Source of the DNA: Neobacillus sp. CF12
GTDB lineage: Bacteria > Bacillota > Bacilli > Bacillales > Cytobacillaceae
Assembly (NCBI RefSeq): GCF_030348765.1
Contig: NZ_JAUCEU010000007.1
Location: 1,172,501-1,236,500 of the forward strand
DNA length: 64,000 nt
Direction of reading: 5' to 3'
Positions 1 through 8,806 of the stretch are shown one piece after another; position 1 is the stretch's first letter, and every line of letters begins with the position of its first letter. The translations under genes and the position numbers were made by a program. The notes beneath the pieces were generated by a model, which did not search any database, was not told where the DNA came from, and was given only the letters and a program-made list of their open reading frames with translations.

Positions 1-11
1 TTCATGACAGG

Positions 12-75
12 TTTCGGTCACTCCAACACCTCTACATTGACCCAAACCGCTTCTCCATCCAGCTTTCGGTCACTC
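12..75. repeat. short direct repeat, two copies of a TTTCGGTCACTC word
   Basis: The 12-base word TTTCGGTCACTC occurs at 12-23 and again at 64-75, 52 bases apart, in the gene-free stretch after sirB. A related TTCGGTCACT lies at 8393-8402. Read on the minus strand the unit begins AGTGACCGAAA. No function can be assigned; it looks like a fragment of an interspersed intergenic repeat family that may continue beyond the window edge. Confidence 0.5.
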
Positions 76-93
76 TTAACCAAATTTTAGACT

Positions 94-819
94 CTACTCA
101 CCAATGGCGCGTTCGATTACGATATCTTCAATCACAGTGTGGTTGCTTAAAGCTGGGGTGCAAAGAATACTCTGACCCTCTTTTTGACGTAATCGAACGA
201 TTTTGTATAATTCTGCAAGAAGAAGACCGGTAAACAGCATATAAGGAACCACAATTACTCGGCCTTCTGCTCCCTCCGATATCGTCTCCAAGCCCTCATT
301 TAATCTCGGCTCGGTTGCAGCGAAATAGCAAACAGATACCCTTTCAGGTCCAAGCCGCTCCTCAATGCCATCCGCAATCTTTCCAAAGTTCACATGAACA
401 TCGGGGTCACTGCTGCCCACACCAACAATTAATAACCTGTCTGCACGATCAACTTCACCTGCAGAATCCCTTATTAATTCAGCGACACCATCCAAAATGA
501 CTTCCTGCACTCCGAAAGGATTCTTTATTTCTACCGGAATAGTAGGATATTTAGCAATTAATGGTGATAAAGCTTCTGGGATATCCCGCTTTATATGTCC
601 GGCAGCTAAAAGAAACAGTGGAACCACATCGATTTGGGTTGCCCCTTGCTGCACACACTTTTCAAAGCCTTCTTCAATCAGCGGCTCTGTGAGCTCTAGG
701 AAACTCAGCTCCTGAATCGATACATCAATTCTCGCCCTCACCCTCTCGATAAAGGCTCTAATCTCGACCGCCCCTTTTTTTGAGCGAGTACCGTGGCCGA
801 TATAAAGAATTGCTTTCAT
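94..819 (-). CDS. sirB: sirohydrochlorin ferrochelatase SirB/CbiX-type
   Basis: Inserts Fe2+ into sirohydrochlorin to give siroheme, the cofactor of sulfite and nitrite reductases; cytosolic. The 241-residue protein has two repeated CbiX-like halves. The expected metal-binding histidines are His9 in the GHGTRS motif and His75 in AAGHIKRD. It is the last gene visible of the minus-strand cysH operon, 21 bases downstream of sumT. In B. subtilis this position is ylnE, followed by ylnF (precorrin-2 dehydrogenase). No ylnF is visible in the 93 bases before the window edge, so the dehydrogenase either lies outside the window or elsewhere. Cobalt or nickel chelatase activity is a less likely alternative given the operon. 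Confidence 0.9.
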   Translation of the reverse strand: MKAILYIGHGTRSKKGAVEIRAFIERVRARIDVSIQELSFLELTEPLIEEGFEKCVQQGATQIDVVPLFLLAAGHIKRDIPEALSPLIAKYPTIPVEIKNPFGVQEVILDGVAELIRDSAGEVDRADRLLIVGVGSSDPDVHVNFGKIADGIEERLGPERVSVCYFAATEPRLNEGLETISEGAEGRVIVVPYMLFTGLLLAELYKIVRLRQKEGQSILCTPALSNHTVIEDIVIERAIGE

Positions 820-840
820 ACTATGTGCTCCCTTCTACTA

Positions 841-1617
841 TTACCGGCTGGCTATTGGAATCTTTGGTACAATTTCTTCTTGAAACCAATTCAATTTTTT
901 GTGCAAATTGACTACCTCCCCAATCACAATCATGCTTGGATTGGTAATCTGCTCTCTTTCTACCACTTCTTCAATATTCTCAAGCGTTCCCACCACTGTT
1001 CTCTGGTCGCTTAATGTACCCCAATGAATTAAAGCGATAGGAGTCTGTGGAGACTTCCCATTAAGGATTAAATATTTGGTTATCGTCGAAAGATGGGACA
1101 CTCCCATGTACACACAAATAGTATCTACTCCCTTTGCCAAATGTGCCCACTGGTGTTCTGCACAAGCATCACCAGCCTGATGTCCAGTAATAAAGGCGAA
1201 GCTTTTACTTAGGGATCGATGAGTAACAGGAATACCCGCGTAAGCCGAAGCCGCGATTCCAGCAGTAATTCCTGGAACAATTTCAAATGGCACGTTATGC
1301 CTAGCGCATTCCTCTGCTTCCTCACCTCCGCGTCCGAAAACAAAAGGGTCTCCCCCTTTTAAACGGACTACTGTGTATCCCTTTTTGGCGTATTTCACTA
1401 GGAAGTGATTAATGGTTTCCTGCTTCATTGTATGATAATGTGGGAGCTTACCGCAATAGACAAGTTGTGCTCCCTCTTTCGCATTCTCCAAAAGTTCAGG
1501 ATTTACCAGCCGATCATAGAGGATGACATCAGCTTGCTGCAGGCAGCGCAATCCTTTTACTGTAATTAAATCTGGATCCCCGGGACCCGCACCTACTAAA
1601 TAAACCTTGCCAACCAT
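841..1617 (-). CDS. sumT: uroporphyrinogen-III C-methyltransferase (SUMT), sulfate operon copy
   Basis: Transfers two methyl groups from SAM to uroporphyrinogen III, giving precorrin-2 for siroheme. The 258-residue protein is a single-domain tetrapyrrole methylase. The N-terminal signature GAGPGDPDL sits at about residues 9-17, the GGDPFVFGRGGEE SAM-binding motif at about 88-100, and PGITAG further on. There is no fused CysG or uroporphyrinogen synthase domain. It lies between cysC (31 bases upstream) and sirB, as ylnD does in B. subtilis. A second SUMT gene lies in the nitrite operon at 6676-7449; the two are similar but clearly diverged, so this is not a recent duplication. Confidence 0.93.
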   Translation of the reverse strand: MVGKVYLVGAGPGDPDLITVKGLRCLQQADVILYDRLVNPELLENAKEGAQLVYCGKLPHYHTMKQETINHFLVKYAKKGYTVVRLKGGDPFVFGRGGEEAEECARHNVPFEIVPGITAGIAASAYAGIPVTHRSLSKSFAFITGHQAGDACAEHQWAHLAKGVDTICVYMGVSHLSTITKYLILNGKSPQTPIALIHWGTLSDQRTVVGTLENIEEVVEREQITNPSMIVIGEVVNLHKKLNWFQEEIVPKIPIASR

Positions 1618-1648
1618 TGATCAACCATCCTTTCTTTTTCGGCTCCAG

Positions 1649-2248
1649 TTAGAGAATGTTTTTATCTTGAAGATAACTAAAAATATGATTCACTGCTTCT
1701 TCTACTGTTAAAAGGTCAGAACGGACCGTGATTTCTGGAAGTTCCGGTGCCTCATAAGGAGAATCAATCCCCGTAAAATCCTTTATTTCCCCCCGGCGAG
1801 CCTTTGCATAAAGCTGCTTTGGGTCACGTTTTTCACATTCTTCAATCGGACAATCAACAAATACTTCAAGGAACTCGCCTTCTTCAAAAAGTGCTCGAAC
1901 TTGGTCGCGATCGGAGCGAAATGGCGAGATAAATGCTGTCGTTACAACTGCACCGCTATCTACAAACAATTTTGCAACTTCACCAATTCTTCTAATATTC
2001 TCTGTCCGGTCATGGTCAGAAAAACCTAGATCCTTGTTTAATCCATGGCGGATATTATCCCCATCTAGAACATATTCATTGATCCCCTGACGGTACAAGG
2101 CGCTTGATACGGCATTTGCAATCGTCGATTTACCAGAACCAGAAAGTCCTGTAAACCATAGAACACAACTTCCATGACCATTTTGAGCATGACGGTCGGA
2201 TTTGGTAACAGTACTAGCATGCCAAGTAATATTCGTAGCTTTAGTCAT
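1649..2248 (-). CDS. cysC: adenylyl-sulfate (APS) kinase
   Basis: Phosphorylates APS to PAPS in assimilatory sulfate activation. The 199-residue protein has a P-loop GLSGSGKST at residues 34-42, the [16 protein letters not shown] segment typical of APS kinase, and the FISPFR and KGLYAKAR-like substrate loops (here QLYAKARRG). Length matches the family. It follows sat by 12 bases, so the two are almost certainly co-transcribed and perhaps translationally coupled. The start has an AGGAGG-like ribosome site just upstream (GGAGGAAAAAT before ATG). Confidence 0.95.
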   Translation of the reverse strand: MTKATNITWHASTVTKSDRHAQNGHGSCVLWFTGLSGSGKSTIANAVSSALYRQGINEYVLDGDNIRHGLNKDLGFSDHDRTENIRRIGEVAKLFVDSGAVVTTAFISPFRSDRDQVRALFEEGEFLEVFVDCPIEECEKRDPKQLYAKARRGEIKDFTGIDSPYEAPELPEITVRSDLLTVEEAVNHIFSYLQDKNIL

Positions 2249-2260
2249 TATTTTTCCTCC

Positions 2261-3409
2261 TTAAACCGTCGTTTCTTCTTTCATTCCCTCAATCAGCACT
2301 TCAACAACCTCTTTACGGCTGAATGTGGATGGAGGAAGCTGTCCTGCACGAAGCAATTCCCTTACTTTTGTTCCAGAAAGAATCACTCGGTCTTCGTTGC
2401 TGTGCGGGCAAGTTTTATCAGAAGCCATTCCTTCACACTTATTGCAATAGAAGCTATGTTCAAAGAATAATGGTTTAATGCCAAGTTCACCTTCAGGGAA
2501 TTCACTAAAAATGAATTGAGCATCGTAAGTACCATAATAATTACCTACACCTGCATGGTCACGGCCGACAATGAAATGTGTGCAGCCAAAGTTCTTACGG
2601 GCAATCGCGTGGAAAACCGCTTCTCTTGGTCCTGCATAACGCATAGCAGCAGGATAAACACCAAGTTGTACACGTTCTGCTGGGTAGTAATTTTCAAGCA
2701 GGACACGATAACTCTTTAGGCGAACATCAGCCGGGATGTCGTCAGATTTCGTTTCCCCAACAAGCGGGTTAACGAACAATCCATCAACCGTTTCAAGTGC
2801 TGCTTTTTGAATGTATTCATGGGCGCGGTGAATCGGATTTCTCGTTTGGAAACCTACAACTGTTTTCCAGCCTTTTTCTTCAAACAATGCACGTGTTTCT
2901 TTCGGCTCGAACCAGACATCACCAAAGATTCCTTTTTCCGGCTTTTTAACTAACACTATATCCCCGGCCACATAGACAGGTCCTCTTTCATACAGACGCT
3001 TAACTCCTGGATGCGCAGTTTCTAGCGTTTTATAAACTTCAACCGCTTCTTTATCCAGATTTGGTTCATACCATTCTGAAACTTTAATAACCCCATATAC
3101 CTCTTTATTAAAAACAAGCTTGATTTCTTCCCCTACTTCAAGTGTCGCTGCAGTTTCATAGGAAACAGGAAGTGTAACGGGAATAGACCAAATCGTATTA
3201 TCCGCAAGACGCATATTCTCTACTACGTTTTCATAATCTACTTTTCGAAGGAAACCGGTTAGTGGACTAAATAACCCAACACCAATTAACTCTAAATCGC
3301 TTAAGGCAATGGCGTCGATTTCAAGTTCTTTTACGATGGATGTTACATCATAGTTTGGATCAAATGCTTGGATTAGTTTACCTCCATGAGGTGTTGGTAA
3401 AAATGACAA
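2261..3409 (-). CDS. sat: sulfate adenylyltransferase (ATP sulfurylase)
   Basis: Catalyses ATP + sulfate to APS + pyrophosphate, the first step of sulfate activation. The fold is a PUA-like N-terminal domain followed by the nucleotidyltransferase domain with the [11 protein letters not shown] motif (HxxH active site) and GRDHAG. A longer reading frame begins with ATG at 3430, but no ribosome site precedes it. The TTG at 3409 follows GAAGAAAGG at about 10 bases and gives 382 residues beginning [10 protein letters not shown], which aligns with the MSLAPHGG start known for Bacillus Sat, so the TTG start is preferred. Third gene of the cysH operon. Confidence 0.93.
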   Translation of the reverse strand: MSFLPTPHGGKLIQAFDPNYDVTSIVKELEIDAIALSDLELIGVGLFSPLTGFLRKVDYENVVENMRLADNTIWSIPVTLPVSYETAATLEVGEEIKLVFNKEVYGVIKVSEWYEPNLDKEAVEVYKTLETAHPGVKRLYERGPVYVAGDIVLVKKPEKGIFGDVWFEPKETRALFEEKGWKTVVGFQTRNPIHRAHEYIQKAALETVDGLFVNPLVGETKSDDIPADVRLKSYRVLLENYYPAERVQLGVYPAAMRYAGPREAVFHAIARKNFGCTHFIVGRDHAGVGNYYGTYDAQFIFSEFPEGELGIKPLFFEHSFYCNKCEGMASDKTCPHSNEDRVILSGTKVRELLRAGQLPPSTFSRKEVVEVLIEGMKEETTV

Positions 3410-3531
3410 CAGAATCAAACCTTTCTTCATTTAATTTGCGTTTTTTAATTAAAAATCCTCTTAATTGAGATTTATATCAGCGATAATGAATTTATCGTTG
3501 AAATCGTAATGTTTTTTGGTAAGCTATCAAA

Positions 3532-4590
3532 CTACTTTTCTGCTACTTCTGTGACTGGTTGATTGGACCTTTTCATCAATGACGACACCCCAAATACGGA
3601 GATTAAAACACCTGCCATTGCAACAATTGGGTAAAAGTTATGCTCAATCAGCAATTGGATGAGTGTGTAGGAAAGCACCATGGATAATACAGGTGAAACA
3701 ATCCACACAGTAAGTAACTGAACCACTATACCCTTTTTTAAGACAGACTTCCCATGCTTGGCAAAGCCGATGCCGATAATCGAAGATGTCGTGATTTGAG
3801 TCAGCGGTACTGGAATCCCAAAAACAGAAGCTACGGTGACAATGGCTGCTCCCGTTCCTGAAATGACACATCCCTCTTCCAAACGGAGAGTGGTAATTTT
3901 CTTACCATTTGTTTCAAGAACACGATGGCCTAACAGGACCGCACCTGCTGCAACAAAAAGACCGCCCCAGAAAATGCCGCTGCTAGTCGACATAATGTCA
4001 GCCCCGACAAGTGGTCCAACTGCATTTGCCACATTGTTCATCCCCGCTGAAAAAGCTTCAAATAATCCCATACATACAACAAGAACGGAAAGAATCGGAA
4101 TGGCTTTTGGCGCTTCCATCCAGCGTTTCAGAGTCTTAATCTTTAATAAATTCGCAGCCAAAATGGCAATCAAGAATGCCGCAAAAGGTGTTAGGAGCCA
4201 AAAGACCATAATCCATGCTAGATTACTAACAAATACGGATTGATAAACGATTCCCGCCCCTACCACTGACCCTACTGCTACTTCACTAGTAGAAAGTGGA
4301 ATCCCGAATATATTCGCTAAGAATAATGAAAGTGCAGCTGAAGCTAAAACGATAAGCGCGACGGGTACGGTAAATGTGCTGTTTGGAACAATTCCACTCC
4401 CAATGGTTTTTACCACTTCTCCGCCGCCTAGCCAAGCCCCAAAGAATACAGTAATACCGCATAGTAACAGTGCCAGCTTTTTCTTAACCACTCCTGCTCC
4501 GTAAGATATCCCCATTGAAGCAGCTGCACCACTAGCACCAATATTAATTGCAAAAAATAACCCTATCGTAACTGCTATAATTGTGAGCAA
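3532..4590 (-). CDS. cysP: sulfate permease CysP, PiT (inorganic phosphate transporter) family
   Basis: Integral membrane sulfate importer of the PiT family. The 352-residue protein has about 10-11 hydrophobic segments and the two related PiT signature repeats, GASGAAASMGISYGAG near the N terminus and GMNNVANAVGPLVGA in the middle. Sequence alone does not separate phosphate from sulfate transport; its place between cysH and sat, exactly as B. subtilis cysP, makes sulfate the likely substrate. The gene starts 15 bases after cysH. Confidence 0.9.
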   Translation of the reverse strand: MLTIIAVTIGLFFAINIGASGAAASMGISYGAGVVKKKLALLLCGITVFFGAWLGGGEVVKTIGSGIVPNSTFTVPVALIVLASAALSLFLANIFGIPLSTSEVAVGSVVGAGIVYQSVFVSNLAWIMVFWLLTPFAAFLIAILAANLLKIKTLKRWMEAPKAIPILSVLVVCMGLFEAFSAGMNNVANAVGPLVGADIMSTSSGIFWGGLFVAAGAVLLGHRVLETNGKKITTLRLEEGCVISGTGAAIVTVASVFGIPVPLTQITTSSIIGIGFAKHGKSVLKKGIVVQLLTVWIVSPVLSMVLSYTLIQLLIEHNFYPIVAMAGVLISVFGVSSLMKRSNQPVTEVAEK

Positions 4591-4605
4591 ACTAAAAGCC
4601 CCCTT

Positions 4606-5322
4606 TTAGGATGTGTGCAACCCACACTCCGTCTTGCCGCTTCCCACCCAGCGTCCTGCACGAGAATCACCATCTGCACTCACAGGCTGTGTACAAGGAA
4701 AACAGCCGATACTAGGGTAATTTTGATCATGCAAAGCATTGTAAGGGAGGTCTTTTTCCTTGATATAGGCCCAAACTTCATCCCATGTCCAATGAATCAG
4801 CGGACAGATTTTTATGTTCTGAAACTTATCATCTTTATTAAGAAATTGAGTGTTTGCTCTAGTTGGCGATTGTTCCCGGCGAAGCCCTGAGATCCACGCT
4901 TGTTTTGCCGTTAGCGTTTCCCTTAATGGAATTACTTTTCGGATATTACAGCATTGATTCGGCTCCCGCTTCCAAAGAGCTGAACCATATTGCTCACGCT
5001 GCTCGTCAAGGGTTAGCTTTGGTAGTTTTCGCTCAATTTTTAATGAAGGAAAACGATTTTCAATTTTGTTAATAACCTCATATGTTTCTGGGAAGTGCAG
5101 GCCTGTATCCAAGAAAACGATATGCGCATCCGGCTTTACCTGCTGGATGAGGTCGATTAAAACGATTGCTTCTGCACCAAAGCTGGATGCATAGACAATT
5201 TGTTCTTCTGGATATGAGCTGTACGCCCACTTCAACACCGATATTGCTCCCTTCGTTTTATCCTCGATAGGAAACGTATCGGATATTTGATTCCAGTTTT
5301 CATACGTAACCAGTGTAGTCAT
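4606..5322 (-). CDS. cysH: phosphoadenylyl-/adenylyl-sulfate reductase
   Basis: Reduces activated sulfate to sulfite with thioredoxin or glutaredoxin. The start at 5322 ([10 protein letters not shown]) follows AAAGGAGG by about 8 bases; the longer frame up to 5442 reads through the riboswitch terminator and aptamer and is not used. The 238-residue protein has the PP-loop core, a CC pair (NQCCNIRK) and a CxxC (GCFPC), the four cysteines of a [4Fe-4S] cluster found in reductases that use APS as well as PAPS, and the C-terminal ECGLH catalytic cysteine. First gene of the SAM-riboswitch-controlled operon. Confidence 0.94.
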   Translation of the reverse strand: MTTLVTYENWNQISDTFPIEDKTKGAISVLKWAYSSYPEEQIVYASSFGAEAIVLIDLIQQVKPDAHIVFLDTGLHFPETYEVINKIENRFPSLKIERKLPKLTLDEQREQYGSALWKREPNQCCNIRKVIPLRETLTAKQAWISGLRREQSPTRANTQFLNKDDKFQNIKICPLIHWTWDEVWAYIKEKDLPYNALHDQNYPSIGCFPCTQPVSADGDSRAGRWVGSGKTECGLHTS

Positions 5323-5345
5323 TCCTATAATCCTCCTTTGTCCAT

Positions 5346-5374
5346 CAAAAAAGCCTTCCCCAAAAAAGGAAGGC
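5346..5374 (-). terminator. intrinsic terminator of the cysH SAM riboswitch
   Basis: On the minus strand a GCCTTCC / GGAAGGC stem with a short loop is followed by a T run, between the S-box aptamer and the cysH start codon. This is the expression platform of the riboswitch: when SAM is bound the leader transcript stops here. Confidence 0.85.
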
Positions 5375-5394
5375 ATCTCACGTTTGTTTAACGC

Positions 5395-5492
5395 CTTATC
5401 TCCCAAAATGAGGTCCATTTTGCTGGAATTAGCACCTTGCAAAGCAGGTTGCCGGGCTTCATCGGACCAGTCCCTCAGCCTCTCTTGATAAG
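5395..5492 (-). promoter_or_regulatory. SAM (S-box, SAM-I) riboswitch upstream of cysH
   Basis: The minus strand from 5492 reads CTTATCAAGAGAGGCTGAGG, then the conserved GGACTGGTCCGATGAAGCCC, GGCAACCTGC, AAGGTGCTAATTCC and closes with GGGAGATAAG pairing back to CTTATC. These are the signature elements of the SAM-I aptamer. With the terminator at 5346-5374 it should switch the operon off when SAM is plentiful, as known for the cysH operon of B. subtilis. Confidence 0.96.
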
Positions 5493-5602
5493 TATTTGGT
5501 ATTTGTTGAAATTAATCCTACCATACCAATAGGTTTTATGTAAATAAGAAAAACAAAAAATTTAGAAAAATAAATTTTCCCATATTGCCCGCCCCCCAAA
5601 AA

Positions 5603-5641
5603 ATAAAAAAGCGCCCTAGACACAAGTACCGTCCAGAACGC
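5603..5641 (-). terminator. intrinsic terminator after the nitrite reductase operon
   Basis: The minus strand carries an 11-pair stem GCGTTCTGGAC / GTCTAGGGCGC with two G-U pairs and a 9-base loop, then TTTTTT. It lies just after the TrpD2-like gene and before the cysH riboswitch, closing the nir operon. Confidence 0.85.
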
Positions 5642-5654
5642 AATATTTAGGCAA

Positions 5655-6692
5655 TTACATTTTTTGTTGACTTGCTTTCCATTTTTCTAATTGACGCAGT
5701 CCTTTTTGTGCTTTGAGCTGCTCTTTTGCAATTTCAATCCCTTCTCCAACACTTGGAACAGCCCCAAAAAGATGATACCGTATTCCCGTGTTAAACAGCA
5801 CCTGATTATAATAGGTTTGGAGAAATTTAGATTGTTCTCCACTTAGAAGCGCCATCGTAATATCTGATTGAACCCTAGCTGATAGTTTGATATCTTTTTC
5901 CATTTCGGGTGCCGTCAGTCCATATTCCCCTGGATTAACAATGAAAGATTCCATCTCATTGTCTGTTATTTTAAAAATAAAGCTATTGCGATGAACAGGT
6001 AAATCTTCAGATCCTTCCATCCCTTGCACCACATACACATTTTTATAGGAAAGTCTTTTGAAAATAGGAGCGATTTTATTAATTGCTGTTCGGTGATACG
6101 CACCCATCATGATTGAATCTGCATTCGCTAGATTTAATAATTTCTCAACTGTATTTAGAAGAGTTCTAACTCCAAGCTCTTCACGAATTTTCCGCAACCT
6201 TCCTAAGCTAGTACAAAATTCTTCGGTTGAGGCAAAAGCAATTCCTGCTTCTGTTATTGTTTTTGCTAAACGCGGAGCATTTTGAGATATTTCTACTCCT
6301 AAAAGGGATAGAATCTCATTCATCGCAATACCATATTTTGGCGGCAATGCATCACTGCCATGTAAAAATACCGGTAATCCATATTCAGCCATTAAAATTG
6401 CAGTCGGAATGCTTCCCGCAAAAGTGTTTCTTCCATTATAAGGACTGGCTAAATCAATTATTGGCTGCTGGATCGAATCTATCTTTTCACTGTTATCCCC
6501 AAAGGCATGGACGAACGCTAACAGTTCTTCAGGCGACTCCGTTTTCAAACGCAGTGCAATTAAATAAGCAGCGATTTGAGCATCTGTTGCGTCCCCATTT
6601 ATGATTGTTTGGGCAACTTCTGTGGTTTGTTGATAATCTAAATCTTTTGACCCTCTTTTTCCTCTTGCGACTTCTTTAAGCCATTGTTGCAT
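5655..6692 (-). CDS. TrpD2-like protein, anthranilate phosphoribosyltransferase superfamily
   Basis: The 345-residue protein has the helical N-terminal domain and alpha/beta core of the TrpD/nucleoside phosphorylase class III fold (NGDATDAQIAAYLIALRLK near residues 33-51; the NPGEYGLT block near 253). The canonical PRPP-binding glycine loop of TrpD is not conserved: the equivalent segment reads DLASPYNGRNTF. That pattern fits the TrpD2/YbiB branch, whose E. coli member binds nucleic acid and is not a TrpD enzyme. Its ATG overlaps the end of the SUMT gene by 17 bases, so it is translationally coupled as the last gene of the nitrite operon. There are no trp genes nearby. Its role in nitrite assimilation is unknown. 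Confidence 0.75.
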   Translation of the reverse strand: MQQWLKEVARGKRGSKDLDYQQTTEVAQTIINGDATDAQIAAYLIALRLKTESPEELLAFVHAFGDNSEKIDSIQQPIIDLASPYNGRNTFAGSIPTAILMAEYGLPVFLHGSDALPPKYGIAMNEILSLLGVEISQNAPRLAKTITEAGIAFASTEEFCTSLGRLRKIREELGVRTLLNTVEKLLNLANADSIMMGAYHRTAINKIAPIFKRLSYKNVYVVQGMEGSEDLPVHRNSFIFKITDNEMESFIVNPGEYGLTAPEMEKDIKLSARVQSDITMALLSGEQSKFLQTYYNQVLFNTGIRYHLFGAVPSVGEGIEIAKEQLKAQKGLRQLEKWKASQQKM

Positions 6693-7449
6693 AACTTTCC
6701 GCCTTCTCTCCTTCTACTAATAAATTTATTTTATCACGGAAAGTGACAACTTCTCCAACAACGATCATAGCAGGATTTTGAATTTCTTCTTCTTTTACTA
6801 TGCCAACAATAGAACTCAACGTACCTGTTACCGTACGCTGCGCACTTGTTGTCCCTTGTTGTATGATAGCAACAGGGGTCTCTGCCTTTTTTCCATGCTT
6901 CATTAATTCCTCGCAAATATATGGTAGGTTTGTCATTCCCATGTAGATGGCCAGTGTATCAACAGCAGTTGCTAGACTCTTCCAATTTATGTCGGTAGGT
7001 TTTCCCTTTGGCTTGTGACCCGTTACAATCGCAAAAGAGCTGCCTAGTTCACGATGGGTTATCGGAATCCCAGCATAAGCAGGTGCTGCTACCCCTGCTG
7101 TGATCCCGGGAACTACTTCAACTGGCAGCCCCTGTTTTACCAAAGCTTCTACTTCCTCCGCCCCACGCCCAAATACAAACGGGTCTCCACCTTTTAATCG
7201 AACAACATTTTTCCCCTGTTTCGTGTATTTGACTAAAAGATGATTAATAGTTTCTTGCTGGAGTGTATGGTAATTTGGTTTTTTACCACAATAAATGAAG
7301 TGGCAATCTTGTTTTGCTTCCTTTAAAATTTCTGGATTAACCAGCCGGTCATAAAGAATCACGTCTGCTTTCTGAATACATCTTAACGCTTTAACTGTTA
7401 GTAAATCCGGGTCACCAGGACCTGCTCCAACGATATATGCCTTCTTCAT
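6676..7449 (-). CDS. uroporphyrinogen-III C-methyltransferase (SUMT), nitrite operon copy
   Basis: Makes precorrin-2 for the siroheme of NirB; the equivalent of NasF in B. subtilis. The ATG at 7449 follows GGAGGGG by 7 bases; a GTG at 7455 overlaps that site and is less likely, so the protein has 257 residues. The GAGPGDPDLLT signature lies at the N terminus and GGDPFVFGRGAEE in the middle. It is single-domain, like the paralogue at 841-1617. It follows nirC closely and overlaps the TrpD2-like gene, so the pathway supplying siroheme is co-expressed with the apoenzyme. Confidence 0.92.
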   Translation of the reverse strand: MKKAYIVGAGPGDPDLLTVKALRCIQKADVILYDRLVNPEILKEAKQDCHFIYCGKKPNYHTLQQETINHLLVKYTKQGKNVVRLKGGDPFVFGRGAEEVEALVKQGLPVEVVPGITAGVAAPAYAGIPITHRELGSSFAIVTGHKPKGKPTDINWKSLATAVDTLAIYMGMTNLPYICEELMKHGKKAETPVAIIQQGTTSAQRTVTGTLSSIVGIVKEEEIQNPAMIVVGEVVTFRDKINLLVEGEKAESYATMA

Positions 7450-7464
7450 ACTCACCCCTCCAAT

Positions 7465-8310
7465 TTATCGCTGTGTACTCGCTATCGCTTTCTTTGTTTG
7501 TGGCAGTTCTAGAATCATTTTGGAATCTGCATTTTTATGAGTGTAATAGAGTGCAATTCCTGTAAAAAGAACACCGCTGACTAAATTTCCAATTAATACA
7601 GGGATTTGATTCCATACCCACCAATCTGCAATTGTGACATCCGCACCAAGAATCATGCCAGCTGGAATGACAAACATGTTCACCACTGCGTGCTCAAAGC
7701 CCTGCGCAAAAAAGATTAAGATTGGAAGCCACATGGCGGCAATTTTCCCCATAACAGACTTTGTCGTCATGGCCATTACAGCCCCAAGCGTCACCATCCA
7801 ATTACAAAGCATCGCTTTTACAAATACAACCAGTAAACCTTCTGCACCAAGATTTTTATACCCAAGCGTTTTGGCTTCCGCCACTGCTAGAATTTTTGTT
7901 GCAACAGCGTGGTTGGTGACTTGACCGAACTGTGTGAGTGCTATGATATAGAGGATTGCGTAAAAAACAGCTCCTAACACATGACCGACGATGACCCAAA
8001 ACCAGTTTTTCATCATGTTGGCTGCTGTTGCTTTTTTAGCCATTACTGCAACGGGTATCAGAGCGAAACTACCTGTAACTAATTCTAAACCGAGGAGAAT
8101 GATAATGACAAACGCTGCTGGAAAAAGTAACGCTCCTACAATCCCTAGTCCGGTTTGGACCTCAGCCGTAAAAGCTAATGTCGTTCCAAAACCGAGCAAC
8201 GCACCGCCTAAACCTCCACGAATGAGCAAATCCTTCACTGGTAATTTTGCCTTCACTTCACCCGCTTTTATCATACTGTCCACAACTTGATTTGGACTTA
8301 CAATCGTCAC
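7465..8310 (-). CDS. nirC: formate/nitrite transporter family protein (NirC-like)
   Basis: Membrane channel of the FNT family with about six membrane segments, expected to move nitrite across the membrane for NirBD. Conserved FNT features include LRGGLGGALLGFGTTLAF near the N terminus, the LCNWMVTLG segment and GFEHAVVNMF with its conserved histidine. A GTG at 8310 is spaced 10 bases from AGGGA, whereas a GTG at 8319 lies almost on top of it; the shorter start is preferred but the choice is not certain. It lies between nirD and the SUMT gene in the nitrite operon. Confidence 0.88.
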   Translation of the reverse strand: MTIVSPNQVVDSMIKAGEVKAKLPVKDLLIRGGLGGALLGFGTTLAFTAEVQTGLGIVGALLFPAAFVIIILLGLELVTGSFALIPVAVMAKKATAANMMKNWFWVIVGHVLGAVFYAILYIIALTQFGQVTNHAVATKILAVAEAKTLGYKNLGAEGLLVVFVKAMLCNWMVTLGAVMAMTTKSVMGKIAAMWLPILIFFAQGFEHAVVNMFVIPAGMILGADVTIADWWVWNQIPVLIGNLVSGVLFTGIALYYTHKNADSKMILELPQTKKAIASTQR

Positions 8311-8361
8311 CCTATTCACTTCCCTAAAAGATTTAAGGTATCATTAATATGAACTTCGTAT

Positions 8362-8402
8362 AGTGAGCCAAACCCTACTCTCTCTCTTCCGGTTCGGTCA
8401 CT
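8362..8402. repeat. imperfect inverted repeat between nirC and nirD
   Basis: TAGTGAGCCAAACCC-type sequence at 8361-8375 is inverted at 8391-8403 (GGTTCGGTCACTA), with an AG/CT-rich spacer. There is no T run, so a plain terminator is unlikely. The right arm shares TTCGGTCACT with the repeat at the start of the window. It could be an mRNA processing or stability hairpin, or a copy of a mobile repeat. Confidence 0.45.
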
Positions 8403-8411
8403 ATGAACCTC

Positions 8412-8783
8412 CTAAACTCCTTTTGCCAATGGTGTAGAACAATTTCCTTCCCCACCCACTTTTTCATGGATTAAGATATAAACTCGATCTTCTTTGACTT
8501 CAACCGGATACGTCTGGACACATCCTACATCCGGTGCCTGTACTTTGCCGTCTGTAATGCTGATTTTCCAATCGTGCATTGGACAAAATACATAGTCGCC
8601 GCTTAGTATTCCTTCAGCAAGGACTCCACCTTTATGGGGGCAGCGGTTCTCAATCGCTCGGATATCACCATTTTCCGTCTTAAAAACAGCAATTTCCTTA
8701 TTGCCGATGGTTACTGTTTTTCCTAACTTTTGCGGTAGATCTGCAACTTCCCCGATGAACACACTGCGCATTGTCTTTTCCAT
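8412..8783 (-). CDS. nirD: nitrite reductase small subunit, Rieske-type
   Basis: Small subunit of assimilatory NAD(P)H nitrite reductase. The chosen ATG at 8783 follows GAGGAGGAG by 9 bases; the longer frame to 8810 would overlap nirB. The 123-residue protein carries a full Rieske [2Fe-2S] motif, CPHKGG and, 17 residues on, CPMHDW (C-x-H ... C-x2-H), unlike some NirD proteins that have lost the ligands. It lies 23 bases after nirB and before nirC, the usual order in Bacillus nitrite operons. Confidence 0.93.
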   Translation of the reverse strand: MEKTMRSVFIGEVADLPQKLGKTVTIGNKEIAVFKTENGDIRAIENRCPHKGGVLAEGILSGDYVFCPMHDWKISITDGKVQAPDVGCVQTYPVEVKEDRVYILIHEKVGGEGNCSTPLAKGV

Positions 8784-8806
8784 AAGCTCCAACTCCTCCT
8801 CAATTA

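Noticed and set aside
3410..3430. Longer sat reading frame starting with ATG at 3430
   Set aside because: No ribosome site precedes it, while the TTG at 3409 has GAAGAAAGG and gives the N terminus and length known for the family.
5323..5442. N-terminal extension of cysH to 5442
   Set aside because: It is translated riboswitch and terminator sequence; AAAGGAGG supports the ATG at 5322.
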